DNA from: WVXT01 sp964345635
GTDB taxonomy: Bacteria; UBA6262; WVXT01
DNA length: 21,833 nucleotides
Reading direction: 5' to 3'
Assembly (NCBI GenBank): GCA_964345635.1
Contig: CAYFRM010000013.1
Location: forward strand, 1-21,833
Shown: in pieces, positions 16,001 to 21,833 of the stretch
Layout: the number at the start of each line of letters is the position of its first letter
Position numbering within the stretch: the first letter of the stretch is position 1
The notes under the pieces: generated by a model
Told to the model about the DNA's origin: nothing
The model's input: only the letters and a program-made list of their open reading frames with translations
Database searches by the model: none
Position numbers and translations under genes: made by a program

Positions 16001-17186
16001 GATAAGAAATAAACAGGAACAGATGATTGTAGTTAGTCGTAACGGCGAGATAAGTGTTAAGTCTTCGAAGAGGCAGAGCAGAGAACAATATCAACTGGTT
16101 CCTTACGGCGCGCGGTTAAAAGTTAAAGAGAACAAGAAAGTTAAAAAAGGAGAGCTTCTGGCAGAATGGGACCCTTATTCCATGCCCATTATTTCCGAGG
16201 TTCCCGGCAGGGTGAGATTGGAAGATATTATTGATGGCGTGAGCCTGCACGAGGAGATAAACCGAAACACAGGTTTGAAAGAGAGGGTAATTATTCCCTA
16301 CCGTTCCGAGAAGCTCAGACCCCGCGTAGAAGTAATTGATAAGAATCGAAAAAAACTGGGGTCTTACCTTTTACCCGTGGATACGCACATTGTAGTGGAA
16401 GACGGAGCGGAAGTTTCGCAGGGAGATGTTCTGTGCAAAATTCCTCAGGTCGATTACAAGCCGCGGGATATTACCGGCGGGTTGCCGAGAATCTCCGATC
16501 TATTCGAGGCCAGAAATCCCAAGAACAGCGCCGTTATCTCTGAAATTAGCGGCGGGGTAAAACTGGGCACTACCAAGAAGGGAGCGTTCAAAGTGACGGT
16601 TATACCCGATATAGGGGAAGCCAAGGAATATCCCATACCGCCGGACCGCCATTTGGTTGTTTACGAGGGAGACAGAGTAGCGGAGGCAGCTCCTTTAACC
16701 GACGGCCCAATCAACCCCCGTGATATTCTCAGGGTAAAAGGAGATAAGGAGGTACAGGAATATTTGGTCAACGAGATACAAGAAGTATATCGGCTGCAGG
16801 GGGTGAAAATTAACGACAAACACATTGAAACTATAGTACGCCAGATGCTTTCCAATGTTCGTATCGAAGACAGCGGGGATAGCAGCTTTCTCGTGGGAGA
16901 GACAGTTAAGAAAGCAAGAGTCATAGAAGAAAATAAGAAGATCAGGTCCAAGCGTAAGAAGCCGGTGCAGTACCGGCCGGTTCTTTTAGGTATAACCAAA
17001 GCAGCTCTTTCCAGTGAGAGCTTTATCTCTGCCGCGAGTTTTCAGGAAACAACGCGGGTTTTGACAAATGCCACTCTCTCTGGCGAGAGCGATAGTCTGC
17101 AAGGATTGAAGGAAAATGTAATAATAGGAAGGTTGATTCCTGCAGGGACAGGAATGTCTAATTATCAGAAAGAGCTGGAAAGGTGA
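13074..17186 (+). CDS. rpoC: DNA-directed RNA polymerase subunit beta'
   Basis: A 1370-residue beta' subunit. Zinc site 1 is Cys72, Cys74, Cys87 and Cys90. The catalytic motif NADFDGDQM (462-470) holds the three Mg-binding aspartates. Zinc site 2 comes from CGTMNGV with CESTKGICSKC. The bridge helix and trigger loop include QSIGEPGTQLTLRTFHIGG. After the trigger loop half, about 200 residues (VVAKDDGTVKYH to the LEDGA-like VVEDGAEVSQGDVL) correspond to the SI3 insertion of Gram-negative polymerases, before DITGGLPRISDLFEAR. The C-terminus is canonical (SFISAASFQETTRVL, LIPAGTG). TTG at 13074 follows GAGGTGAG. Next comes rpsL after 98 bases. Confidence 0.97.
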   Translation: MVKKARIKKFREKLDYTDFRSVRLQLASPEQVRGWSYGEVKKPETINYRTFKPEWDGLFCERIFGPVKDYECSCGKYKWSKHKGIICDRCGVEVTESKVRRERMGHIELAVPVAHIWFLRKPPSRIGMLLNMKLGDLEKIIYYAAYVVVDAGKAQGLFKKQLLSQEEYERYKAEYGERAFKAEIGASAVKTLLKEVDLTKMAQDLRSRIKEEIAQTTRTRMVKQLRIVDGFIKSGNKPEWMVLDCIPVIPPELRPLVPLEGGRFASSDLNDLYRRIINRNNRLKHIENLKAPAVMIHSEKRLLQEAVDALFENGARGKTVNGPGNRPLKSLSDILKGKQGRFRQNLLGKRVDYSGRSVIVVGPHLKIHQCGLPKEMALELFKPFILNELIAQGHVTTLKSAKKELEKRTPVVFDILESVIRGHPVLLNRAPTLHRLGIQAFQPILVEGKAIQLHPLVCAAFNADFDGDQMAVHVPLSAEACMEAKVLMSAANNILSPANGQSIVTPTQDIVLGCCYLTKEKKGVKGEGRIFASVDEVVVAHEEGEVDLHARIKVRGINKIREKDDWVKEDFVSPDRWKDHTTVGRILFNQVIPEELRFVNTVIDKKILADLIQKCFHQLGNYRTLALLDEVKALGFRYVTKSGITISIDDMRTPRIKEQLLESARSQVKKIESNYKQGLITEAERYNNIIDIWTSVTNRIADTMFLELKNQGLEVAKKGNPKFNSIYLMAESGARGSVQQIRQLAGMRGLMARPEKRVTGKVGEIIESPIESNFREGLTVLEYFISTHGGRKGLADTALKTADAGYLTRRLIDVAHNIVIGEEDCGTMNGVRVSELKEGDEVIESLSERIVGRMSIDRVAHPLTDEVLVEAGEIITPEKAKKIQESDIERIRIRSVLTCESTKGICSKCYGIDLTTGNLAEIGLAVGIVAAQSIGEPGTQLTLRTFHIGGTATGPVKKSSVVAKDDGTVKYHNVRAIRNKQEQMIVVSRNGEISVKSSKRQSREQYQLVPYGARLKVKENKKVKKGELLAEWDPYSMPIISEVPGRVRLEDIIDGVSLHEEINRNTGLKERVIIPYRSEKLRPRVEVIDKNRKKLGSYLLPVDTHIVVEDGAEVSQGDVLCKIPQVDYKPRDITGGLPRISDLFEARNPKNSAVISEISGGVKLGTTKKGAFKVTVIPDIGEAKEYPIPPDRHLVVYEGDRVAEAAPLTDGPINPRDILRVKGDKEVQEYLVNEIQEVYRLQGVKINDKHIETIVRQMLSNVRIEDSGDSSFLVGETVKKARVIEENKKIRSKRKKPVQYRPVLLGITKAALSSESFISAASFQETTRVLTNATLSGESDSLQGLKENVIIGRLIPAGTGMSNYQKELER

Positions 17187-17284
17187 CGCTTAAAGATTGG
17201 GCGGGACTCCTTCCGAAAGTAAGGGGAGCGGAAATCATAAAAAATGATCTTTGATACGAAAGGGGGCGTAACGCGGGATTAAAG

Positions 17285-17704
17285 ATGCCTACAATTAATC
17301 AGTTAATAAAAAAAGGTAGAAAAAAAATAAAACAGAAAGCAAAGACACCCGCATTAGGCGGGTGTTCTCAAAAGAGAGGGGTCTGCATTCGTGTTTATAC
17401 TACGACACCCAAGAAGCCCAATTCAGCACTTAGAAAAGTGGCGCGGGTGAAATTGAGTAACGGCATGGAAGTGACTGCTTATATACCGGGGATAGGACAC
17501 AATTTGCAGGAGCATTCCATAGTTTTGATTCGAGGCGGAAGAGTGAAGGATCTGCCGGGGGTGCGTTACCACGTGGTGCGAGGCACTCTGGATACTGCCG
17601 GGGTAACCGACAGGAGAAAGGGACGCTCGCGGTACGGTACAAAGAGAGTGAAGACTACGAAACCGCCAGCAGCACCAGAAGCACCGGCAGCACCGGAGGC
17701 TTAA
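17285..17704 (+). CDS. rpsL: 30S ribosomal protein S12 with Ala/Pro/Glu tail
   Basis: A 139-residue decoding-centre protein. The conserved loops are present: TPKKPNSALRK (41-51, streptomycin-site lysines) and GHNLQEHS with RVKDLPGVRYH (Asp89 is the position methylthiolated in some bacteria). The family normally stops at about 123-125 residues after RYGTKR; here a low-complexity tail of PPAAPEAPAAPEA type adds about 15. ATG at 17285 has only a weak GGGA upstream, as AGGGGG is 18 bases away. Between rpoC and rpsL are small inverted repeats (CTCCTT/AAGGGGAG and ATCAT/ATGAT, about 17208-17252) of unknown role. A GC-rich repeat element follows the stop. Confidence 0.95.
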   Translation: MPTINQLIKKGRKKIKQKAKTPALGGCSQKRGVCIRVYTTTPKKPNSALRKVARVKLSNGMEVTAYIPGIGHNLQEHSIVLIRGGRVKDLPGVRYHVVRGTLDTAGVTDRRKGRSRYGTKRVKTTKPPAAPEAPAAPEA

Positions 17705-17734
17705 TAAGGAACCTCTGTGGAAGGGGCGCCGGTC

Positions 17735-17841
17735 GCGACGAGTAAGGAGCGACGACCGAACGGAGTGAGGGAAAGGCGCGGGCGCGAGACGGTGAGCGCC
17801 CCGGGGGGAAGAGAGCGAAGCGAGCGTCCCGATATATCGGG
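17735..17841 (+). repeat. GC-rich palindromic repeat element, copy B
   Basis: Carries both blocks of copy A (17735-17750 and 17779-17806, one mismatch each) and then GAGAGCGAAGCGAGC-type palindromic sequence and a perfect 14-base palindrome CCCGATATATCGGG (17828-17841). It fills most of the 172-base gap between rpsL and rpsG, which are usually close together. There is no open frame of note within it. Confidence 0.75.
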
Positions 17842-17876
17842 AAGCATAGGCAGATTCACATAGGGAGGTTGAGGAC

Positions 17877-18347
17877 TTGCCGAGAAAAGGAAAAGTAAAG
17901 AAAAAAGAGATAGAGACGGATTATGTTTACAGTAGTCCCCTCATAAGTAAGTTAATAAACAGGATAATGTTAAAGGGAAAAAGGAGCGTAGCCGAACAAA
18001 TTGTTTACCGGGCTCTGGAGAGCGCGGGAAAGAAACTTAACGTTCCTCCAATGGACGCGTTCAATAAAGCTTTGGGTAACGTAAAACCTGTTTTGGAAGT
18101 AAAAGCAAGAAGGGTTGGTGGAGCCACCTATCAGGTTCCGGTTGAGGTAAGGTCAGAGCGTTCGGTTGACCTAGCAATGCGTTGGATAATCCAGTTTGCC
18201 AGACTACGAAAGGGCAAGCCCATGTCCGAAAGACTGGCTGAGGAGATAGTGGCTGCTGCCAAGAGTGAAGGCTCGGCGGTGAAGAAGAAGGAAGACCTGC
18301 ACAAAATGGCTGAGGCCAACCGTGCTTTTGCTCACTACCGCTGGTAA
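17877..18347 (+). CDS. rpsG: 30S ribosomal protein S7
   Basis: A 156-residue protein of standard length, running from PRKGKVKKKEI to the normal end MAEANRAFAHYRW. The family core includes LINRIMLKGKRSVAEQIVYRAL, KPVLEVKARRVGGATYQVPVEV and AMRWIIQFARLRKGKPMSERLAEEI. S7 nucleates assembly of the 30S head and contacts the E-site tRNA. TTG at 17877 is supported by GGGAGG 8 bases upstream. The stop (18345-18347) shares its A residues with the following repeat element. In other bacteria S7 represses its own operon; no such site is identifiable here. Confidence 0.96.
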   Translation: MPRKGKVKKKEIETDYVYSSPLISKLINRIMLKGKRSVAEQIVYRALESAGKKLNVPPMDAFNKALGNVKPVLEVKARRVGGATYQVPVEVRSERSVDLAMRWIIQFARLRKGKPMSERLAEEIVAAAKSEGSAVKKKEDLHKMAEANRAFAHYRW

Positions 18348-18408
18348 AAAAGGGGACAGGCTACTTTTTTACTGGCTTCTTTTTTAAAAAATGACTCTGA
18401 CCCCTTTT
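18348..18408 (+). repeat. REP-like imperfect inverted repeat between rpsG and fusA
   Basis: Two 23-base arms (18348-18370 and 18386-18408) match in inverted orientation at 18 of 23 positions. The cores are GGGGACAGGCTAC and TGACTCTGACCCC, edged by A and T runs. The spacer is 15 bases. The right arm recurs at 8066-8087. It begins inside the rpsG stop codon and ends 13 bases before fusA. It could form a strong hairpin ending in TTTT. Confidence 0.75.
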
Positions 18409-18421
18409 CTGATGTGTTATT

Positions 18422-20494
18422 ATGAAGAGAGATTTTCCTTTAGAAAAAGTGAGGAATATAGGACTTGTTGCCCACATTGACGCCGGGAAAACTACGACTA
18501 CAGAAAGGATTCTATATTATACCGGGAAGATTTATAAGATGGGCGAAGTGCACGAGGGTACGGCAACAATGGACTGGATGGAACAGGAGCAGGAGAGGGG
18601 TATTACCATTACTTCAGCAGCGACTACCTGCCACTGGCAGGATTGCCGGATCAATATTATTGACACTCCGGGCCACGTCGATTTCACCGTAGAAGTCGAG
18701 AGATCTTTGAGAGTACTCGATGGATGTATAGTGATTTTCTGTGGAGTGGAGGGGGTTGAGCCCCAGTCAGAGACAGTTTGGCGGCAAGCAGACAGGTATG
18801 GAGTTCCCCGGATAACTTTTGTCAATAAGCTGGACCGCGTGGGGAGTGACTTTTTCTGGGTGGTAGAAAAGATGCGGGAAAGGTTAAAGACAAAAGCATA
18901 TCCCGTGCAAATACCCCTGGGCAAAGAGGAGGATTTTCGGGGAGTCATCGATCTTATCAAAATGAAAGCTCGTCTCTACAAGGGAGAGGATCTGGGAGTA
19001 ACTTACGAGGAGTTAGATATTCCGCAGGAATTTCTTCCCGCGGCAAGAAAGTACCGGGAAGAGCTTCTGGAAGCTCTTTCCGAAGTGGATGATGGTTTGT
19101 TGGATAAATACGTGCACGGTAAAGAGATAGAGAGCGAAGAGATAATTGCCGCTCTACGCAAGGCAACGCTTGCCGTTAAGATGATTCCTGTCTTCTGCGG
19201 GTCGGCATTGAGGAATAAGGGAGTGCAGATGCTATTAGATGGGGTGGTCGATTATTTGCCTTCTCCCAGGGATTTGCCGGCCATATCAGGGGTTAATCCC
19301 CGCACCGGAAAAGAAGAGAAGAGAGAACCCAAGGACGGAGAAGCCTTTTCTGCTTTAGCGTTTAAGGTAATGGCTGACCATTATGTGGGAAAATTGACTT
19401 TTCTTCGCGTATATTCGGGAACGGTGAGATCGGGTTCGTATTTATATAATGCTACCAAAGACGCAAAGGAGAGAGTAACTCGTATTCTGCGAATGCACGC
19501 TAATCGCAGAGAGAATATCGGGATGGTATATACCGGCGATATCGTTGCGGTGGTAGGGCTTAAGAATACTGTAACCGGAGATAGCCTCTGTGCTCAGCAT
19601 CGTCCCGTAATTCTGGAGTCGATACATTTTCCCGAACCGGTCATTTTCCTGGCCATTGAGCCGAAAACTAAGACTGACGAGCAGAAATTGATTACCACTT
19701 TAAATATCCTGGCGACCGAAGACCCCAGTTTTAAAGTAAAGGTCCATCCCGACACGGGACAGACAATAATCTCCGGGATGGGAGAACTCCATCTGGAGGT
19801 TCTGGTCGATCGCATGTTGCGGGAGTTCAAAGTGGAAGCAAACGTGGGCAAGCCGCAGGTAGCCTATAAGGAGAGTATCACTAAGCCTTTTACGCAGGAA
19901 GGGAAGTATATCAAACAGACAGGTGGCCACGGGCAGTACGGGCATGTTGTGTTGCAAGGAGAACCCCAAGAGAGGGGTTCCGGATTGCGCTTCATTGATA
20001 AGGTAAAAGAAGGAAGAATTCCTAAAGAATATATTCCTTCCGTGGAAAAAGGAGTTCGTGAAGCAATGGATGCGGGCGTGTTGGCTGGATATCCGGTAGT
20101 CGATCTGGAAGTGAAGTTAGTGGACGGTAGTTTCCATGAGGTAGATTCATCGGACCTGGCATTTAAGAACGCTGCCGCCATAGCTATTCATGAAGGAATG
20201 AAGAAAGCTTCTCCTGTTCTATTGGAACCGGTGATGAGACTAGAGGTAGTGGTGCCTGAGAACTATTTGGGAGATGTGCTTGACGATCTTAACGTTCGCC
20301 GGACAAGAATAACAAAGATAGACAGACGAAGTCAAATGGGGGTAGTAGATGGTTTTGCGCCCCTGGCAGAGATGTTCGGATATGCTACAAGTTTGCGGTC
20401 TCTGACACAGGGTCGAGCAACTTATAGTATGGAGCCTTCCCATTATGAAGAGGTTTCCGAGGACTTAACAAGAAAGATTATTGAAGGAATATAA
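18422..20494 (+). CDS. fusA: Elongation factor G
   Basis: A 690-residue translocase GTPase. G motifs: AHIDAGKT (17-24), RGITI with the switch Thr62, DTPGH (81-85) and NKLD (135-138). Domains II-V follow, including SFKVKVHPDTGQTIISGMGELHLEV and the domain IV tip region (QTGGHGQYGHV), ending at a normal C-terminus (ATYSMEPSHYEEV). It moves tRNA and mRNA through the ribosome and also acts in ribosome recycling. The gene order with rpsL, rpsG and tuf supports the canonical rather than a paralogous EF-G. The ATG at 18422 fits the family N-terminus, yet there is no Shine-Dalgarno sequence in the 20 bases before it, where the REP-like element lies. Confidence 0.96.
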   Translation: MKRDFPLEKVRNIGLVAHIDAGKTTTTERILYYTGKIYKMGEVHEGTATMDWMEQEQERGITITSAATTCHWQDCRINIIDTPGHVDFTVEVERSLRVLDGCIVIFCGVEGVEPQSETVWRQADRYGVPRITFVNKLDRVGSDFFWVVEKMRERLKTKAYPVQIPLGKEEDFRGVIDLIKMKARLYKGEDLGVTYEELDIPQEFLPAARKYREELLEALSEVDDGLLDKYVHGKEIESEEIIAALRKATLAVKMIPVFCGSALRNKGVQMLLDGVVDYLPSPRDLPAISGVNPRTGKEEKREPKDGEAFSALAFKVMADHYVGKLTFLRVYSGTVRSGSYLYNATKDAKERVTRILRMHANRRENIGMVYTGDIVAVVGLKNTVTGDSLCAQHRPVILESIHFPEPVIFLAIEPKTKTDEQKLITTLNILATEDPSFKVKVHPDTGQTIISGMGELHLEVLVDRMLREFKVEANVGKPQVAYKESITKPFTQEGKYIKQTGGHGQYGHVVLQGEPQERGSGLRFIDKVKEGRIPKEYIPSVEKGVREAMDAGVLAGYPVVDLEVKLVDGSFHEVDSSDLAFKNAAAIAIHEGMKKASPVLLEPVMRLEVVVPENYLGDVLDDLNVRRTRITKIDRRSQMGVVDGFAPLAEMFGYATSLRSLTQGRATYSMEPSHYEEVSEDLTRKIIEGI

Positions 20495-20517
20495 AAATAA
20501 ACGAAGGGGGTAAGAAA

Positions 20518-21717
20518 ATGGCGAAGGAGAAATTTGTACGAACCAAGCCCCACGTAAATGTGGGGACAATCGGACATGTGGATCACGGGAAGACGACGCT
20601 TACGGCGGCGATTCTTCTCTGTTTGTCGAAGGCGGGAAAGGCCCAGCCGAAGAAGGTGGATGAGATTGACAATGCGCCGGAGGAGAAGGAGCGGGGGTTA
20701 ACGATTGCGATTGCGCATCTGGAATATGAGACGGAGAAGAGGCACTATGCGCACATAGATTGTCCCGGGCATGCGGACTACGTGAAGAACATGATTACCG
20801 GGGCGGCGCAAATGGACGGGGCGGTATTGGTAGTGAGTGCGGCAGACGGGCCGATGCCGCAGACCAGGGAGCACATTCTATTAGCCCGCCAGGTGGGGGT
20901 TCCGGCAATAGTAGTATTTCTTAACAAGACCGATCAGGTAGATGACAAGGAACTGCTGGATTTAGTAGAGCTGGAAGTAAGGGAGCTTCTGACGAAGTAC
21001 GAATTTCCCGGGGATAAGATACCGGTGATAAAGGGGAGTGCGACAGAAGCGTTAAGTTGTGGTTGCGGGAAGGAAGATTGTCCCAAATGTAAGCCAGTAG
21101 TGGAACTTTTGAAGGCGATAGATGAGTATGTACCGGATCCCAAGAGGGATATAGACAAGCCATTTTTGTTAAGCGTAGAGGATGTATTCAGCATCACCGG
21201 GAGAGGGACGGTAGCCACAGGGAGAGCGGAGAGAGGTAAGGTGAAGGTAGGGGACAACGTGGAGATAGTAGGGATACAGGATACGAGGAAGAGCGTGGTT
21301 ACCGGGGTAGAGATGTTCCGGAAGACGCTGGATGAAGGGAGAGCAGGAGACAATATAGGGTTACTTTTGAGAGGGATAGAGAAGGACCAGATAGAGAGGG
21401 GACAGGTGGTAGCAGCGCCGGGGACGATAACGCCGCACACCAAGTTCAAGGGGCAGGTATACGTATTGACCAAGGAAGAAGGGGGCAGGCACACGCCGTT
21501 TTTCCCGGGGTATCGTCCGCAGTTTTATTTTCGCACGACGGATGTAACGGGAGTAGTGAAACTTCCGGAGAAGGTAGAGATGGTAATGCCGGGAGACAAT
21601 ATCATGGTAGAGGCAGAGCTGATAACGCCCATAGCCATGGAGAAGGAATTGAGGTTTGCTGTCAGGGAAGGCGGACACACTGTCGGGGCAGGAGTAATTT
21701 CGGAGATAATAAAATAG
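20518..21717 (+). CDS. tuf: Elongation factor Tu, with four-cysteine loop
   Basis: A 399-residue GTPase that brings aminoacyl-tRNA to the ribosome. Motifs: GHVDHGKT (19-26), switch I ERGLTIAIAH with Thr62, DCPGH (81-85), NKTD (137-140) and GSA (173-175). Between the G5 motif and VVELLKAIDEY there is a loop with Cys181, Cys183, Cys188 and Cys191 (CGCGKEDCPKC), which could bind zinc; the same place in E. coli EF-Tu has no cysteines. Domains II and III are ordinary (ITGRGTVATGRAERG, HTPFFPGYRPQFYFRTTDVTG, GVISEIIK). AAGGGGG lies 7 bases before the ATG. Codon choice (GGG, ATA, GTA, ACG, GCG) looks more G-rich than in the neighbours by eye. Confidence 0.97.
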   Translation: MAKEKFVRTKPHVNVGTIGHVDHGKTTLTAAILLCLSKAGKAQPKKVDEIDNAPEEKERGLTIAIAHLEYETEKRHYAHIDCPGHADYVKNMITGAAQMDGAVLVVSAADGPMPQTREHILLARQVGVPAIVVFLNKTDQVDDKELLDLVELEVRELLTKYEFPGDKIPVIKGSATEALSCGCGKEDCPKCKPVVELLKAIDEYVPDPKRDIDKPFLLSVEDVFSITGRGTVATGRAERGKVKVGDNVEIVGIQDTRKSVVTGVEMFRKTLDEGRAGDNIGLLLRGIEKDQIERGQVVAAPGTITPHTKFKGQVYVLTKEEGGRHTPFFPGYRPQFYFRTTDVTGVVKLPEKVEMVMPGDNIMVEAELITPIAMEKELRFAVREGGHTVGAGVISEIIK

Positions 21718-21763
21718 GTGATGCTCGCTTCACCAAATCCCTTCGCACTGAGGTAATAAGAGA

Positions 21764-21833
21764 ATGGCTAAAGCTGAGATGGTGACCATTAGTCTTGCCT
21801 GTAGTAAATGTAAAAGGCGAAATTATACATATA
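21764..21833 (+). CDS. rpmG: 50S ribosomal protein L33 (3' truncated by window end)
   Basis: The first 23 codons are present. ISLACSKCKRRNYTY matches the L33 N-terminal region, including the first CxxC of its zinc site. ATG at 21764 has GAGGT 9 bases upstream. It lies 46 bases after tuf with only a small hairpin (GGTGA/TCACC) between, not a terminator, so it is probably co-transcribed. In many bacteria tuf-rpmG is followed by secE, nusG, rplK and rplA, which would lie outside the window. Confidence 0.85.
   Translation, partial: MAKAEMVTISLACSKCKRRNYTY

Noticed and set aside
21717..21734. Terminator between tuf and rpmG
   Set aside because: The hairpin is only 5 bp and lacks a T run.

Overview
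The window reads as chromosome of an uncultured Gram-negative bacterium of moderate GC content. Supporting signs are a PorV/PorQ-type outer-membrane protein, a secreted protein with a FlgD-like/T9SS-type C-terminal domain, and an RpoC carrying the large trigger-loop insertion (SI3) usual in Gram-negative lineages. A candidate phylum such as Omnitrophota or a neighbour would fit, but this is impression only; no marker was compared against a database.

Left part (1-7716), signalling, envelope and stress genes. A 5'-truncated PAS histidine kinase and its NarL-type response regulator end at a terminator. A 60-residue zinc-ribbon protein follows. Next comes a GEMM-class (cyclic dinucleotide) riboswitch with a near-ideal intrinsic terminator as expression platform. 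It precedes a possible operon: a secreted DNRLRE-domain protein, a PorV-like barrel with a TPR tail, a double-receiver protein whose first receiver has lost its phospho-acceptor, and a membrane TPR-GAF-GGDEF diguanylate cyclase with an intact active site and inhibitory site. The cyclase could make the ligand sensed by the riboswitch. After a terminator lies a nickel superoxide dismutase gene whose predicted signal-peptide cleavage would expose the nickel hook at the N-terminus.

Middle (7716-8325), a junction without protein genes: terminator, strong promoter, tRNA-Ser(GCU), a GC-rich palindromic repeat, a second strong promoter and an L10 leader with an attenuator-like hairpin. A direct repeat of about 32 bp brackets the superoxide dismutase gene, and its right copy covers the tRNA 5' end.

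Right part (8326-21833), the core transcription/translation cluster rplJ-rplL-rpoB-rpoC-rpsL-rpsG-fusA-tuf-rpmG, all on the + strand. Here the L10/rpoBC block is joined to the str block, and rpmG follows tuf. Repeat elements sit inside it, between rpsL and rpsG and between rpsG and fusA; the latter abuts a fusA start with no visible Shine-Dalgarno (SD) sequence. No CRISPR array, transposase or phage gene was found.
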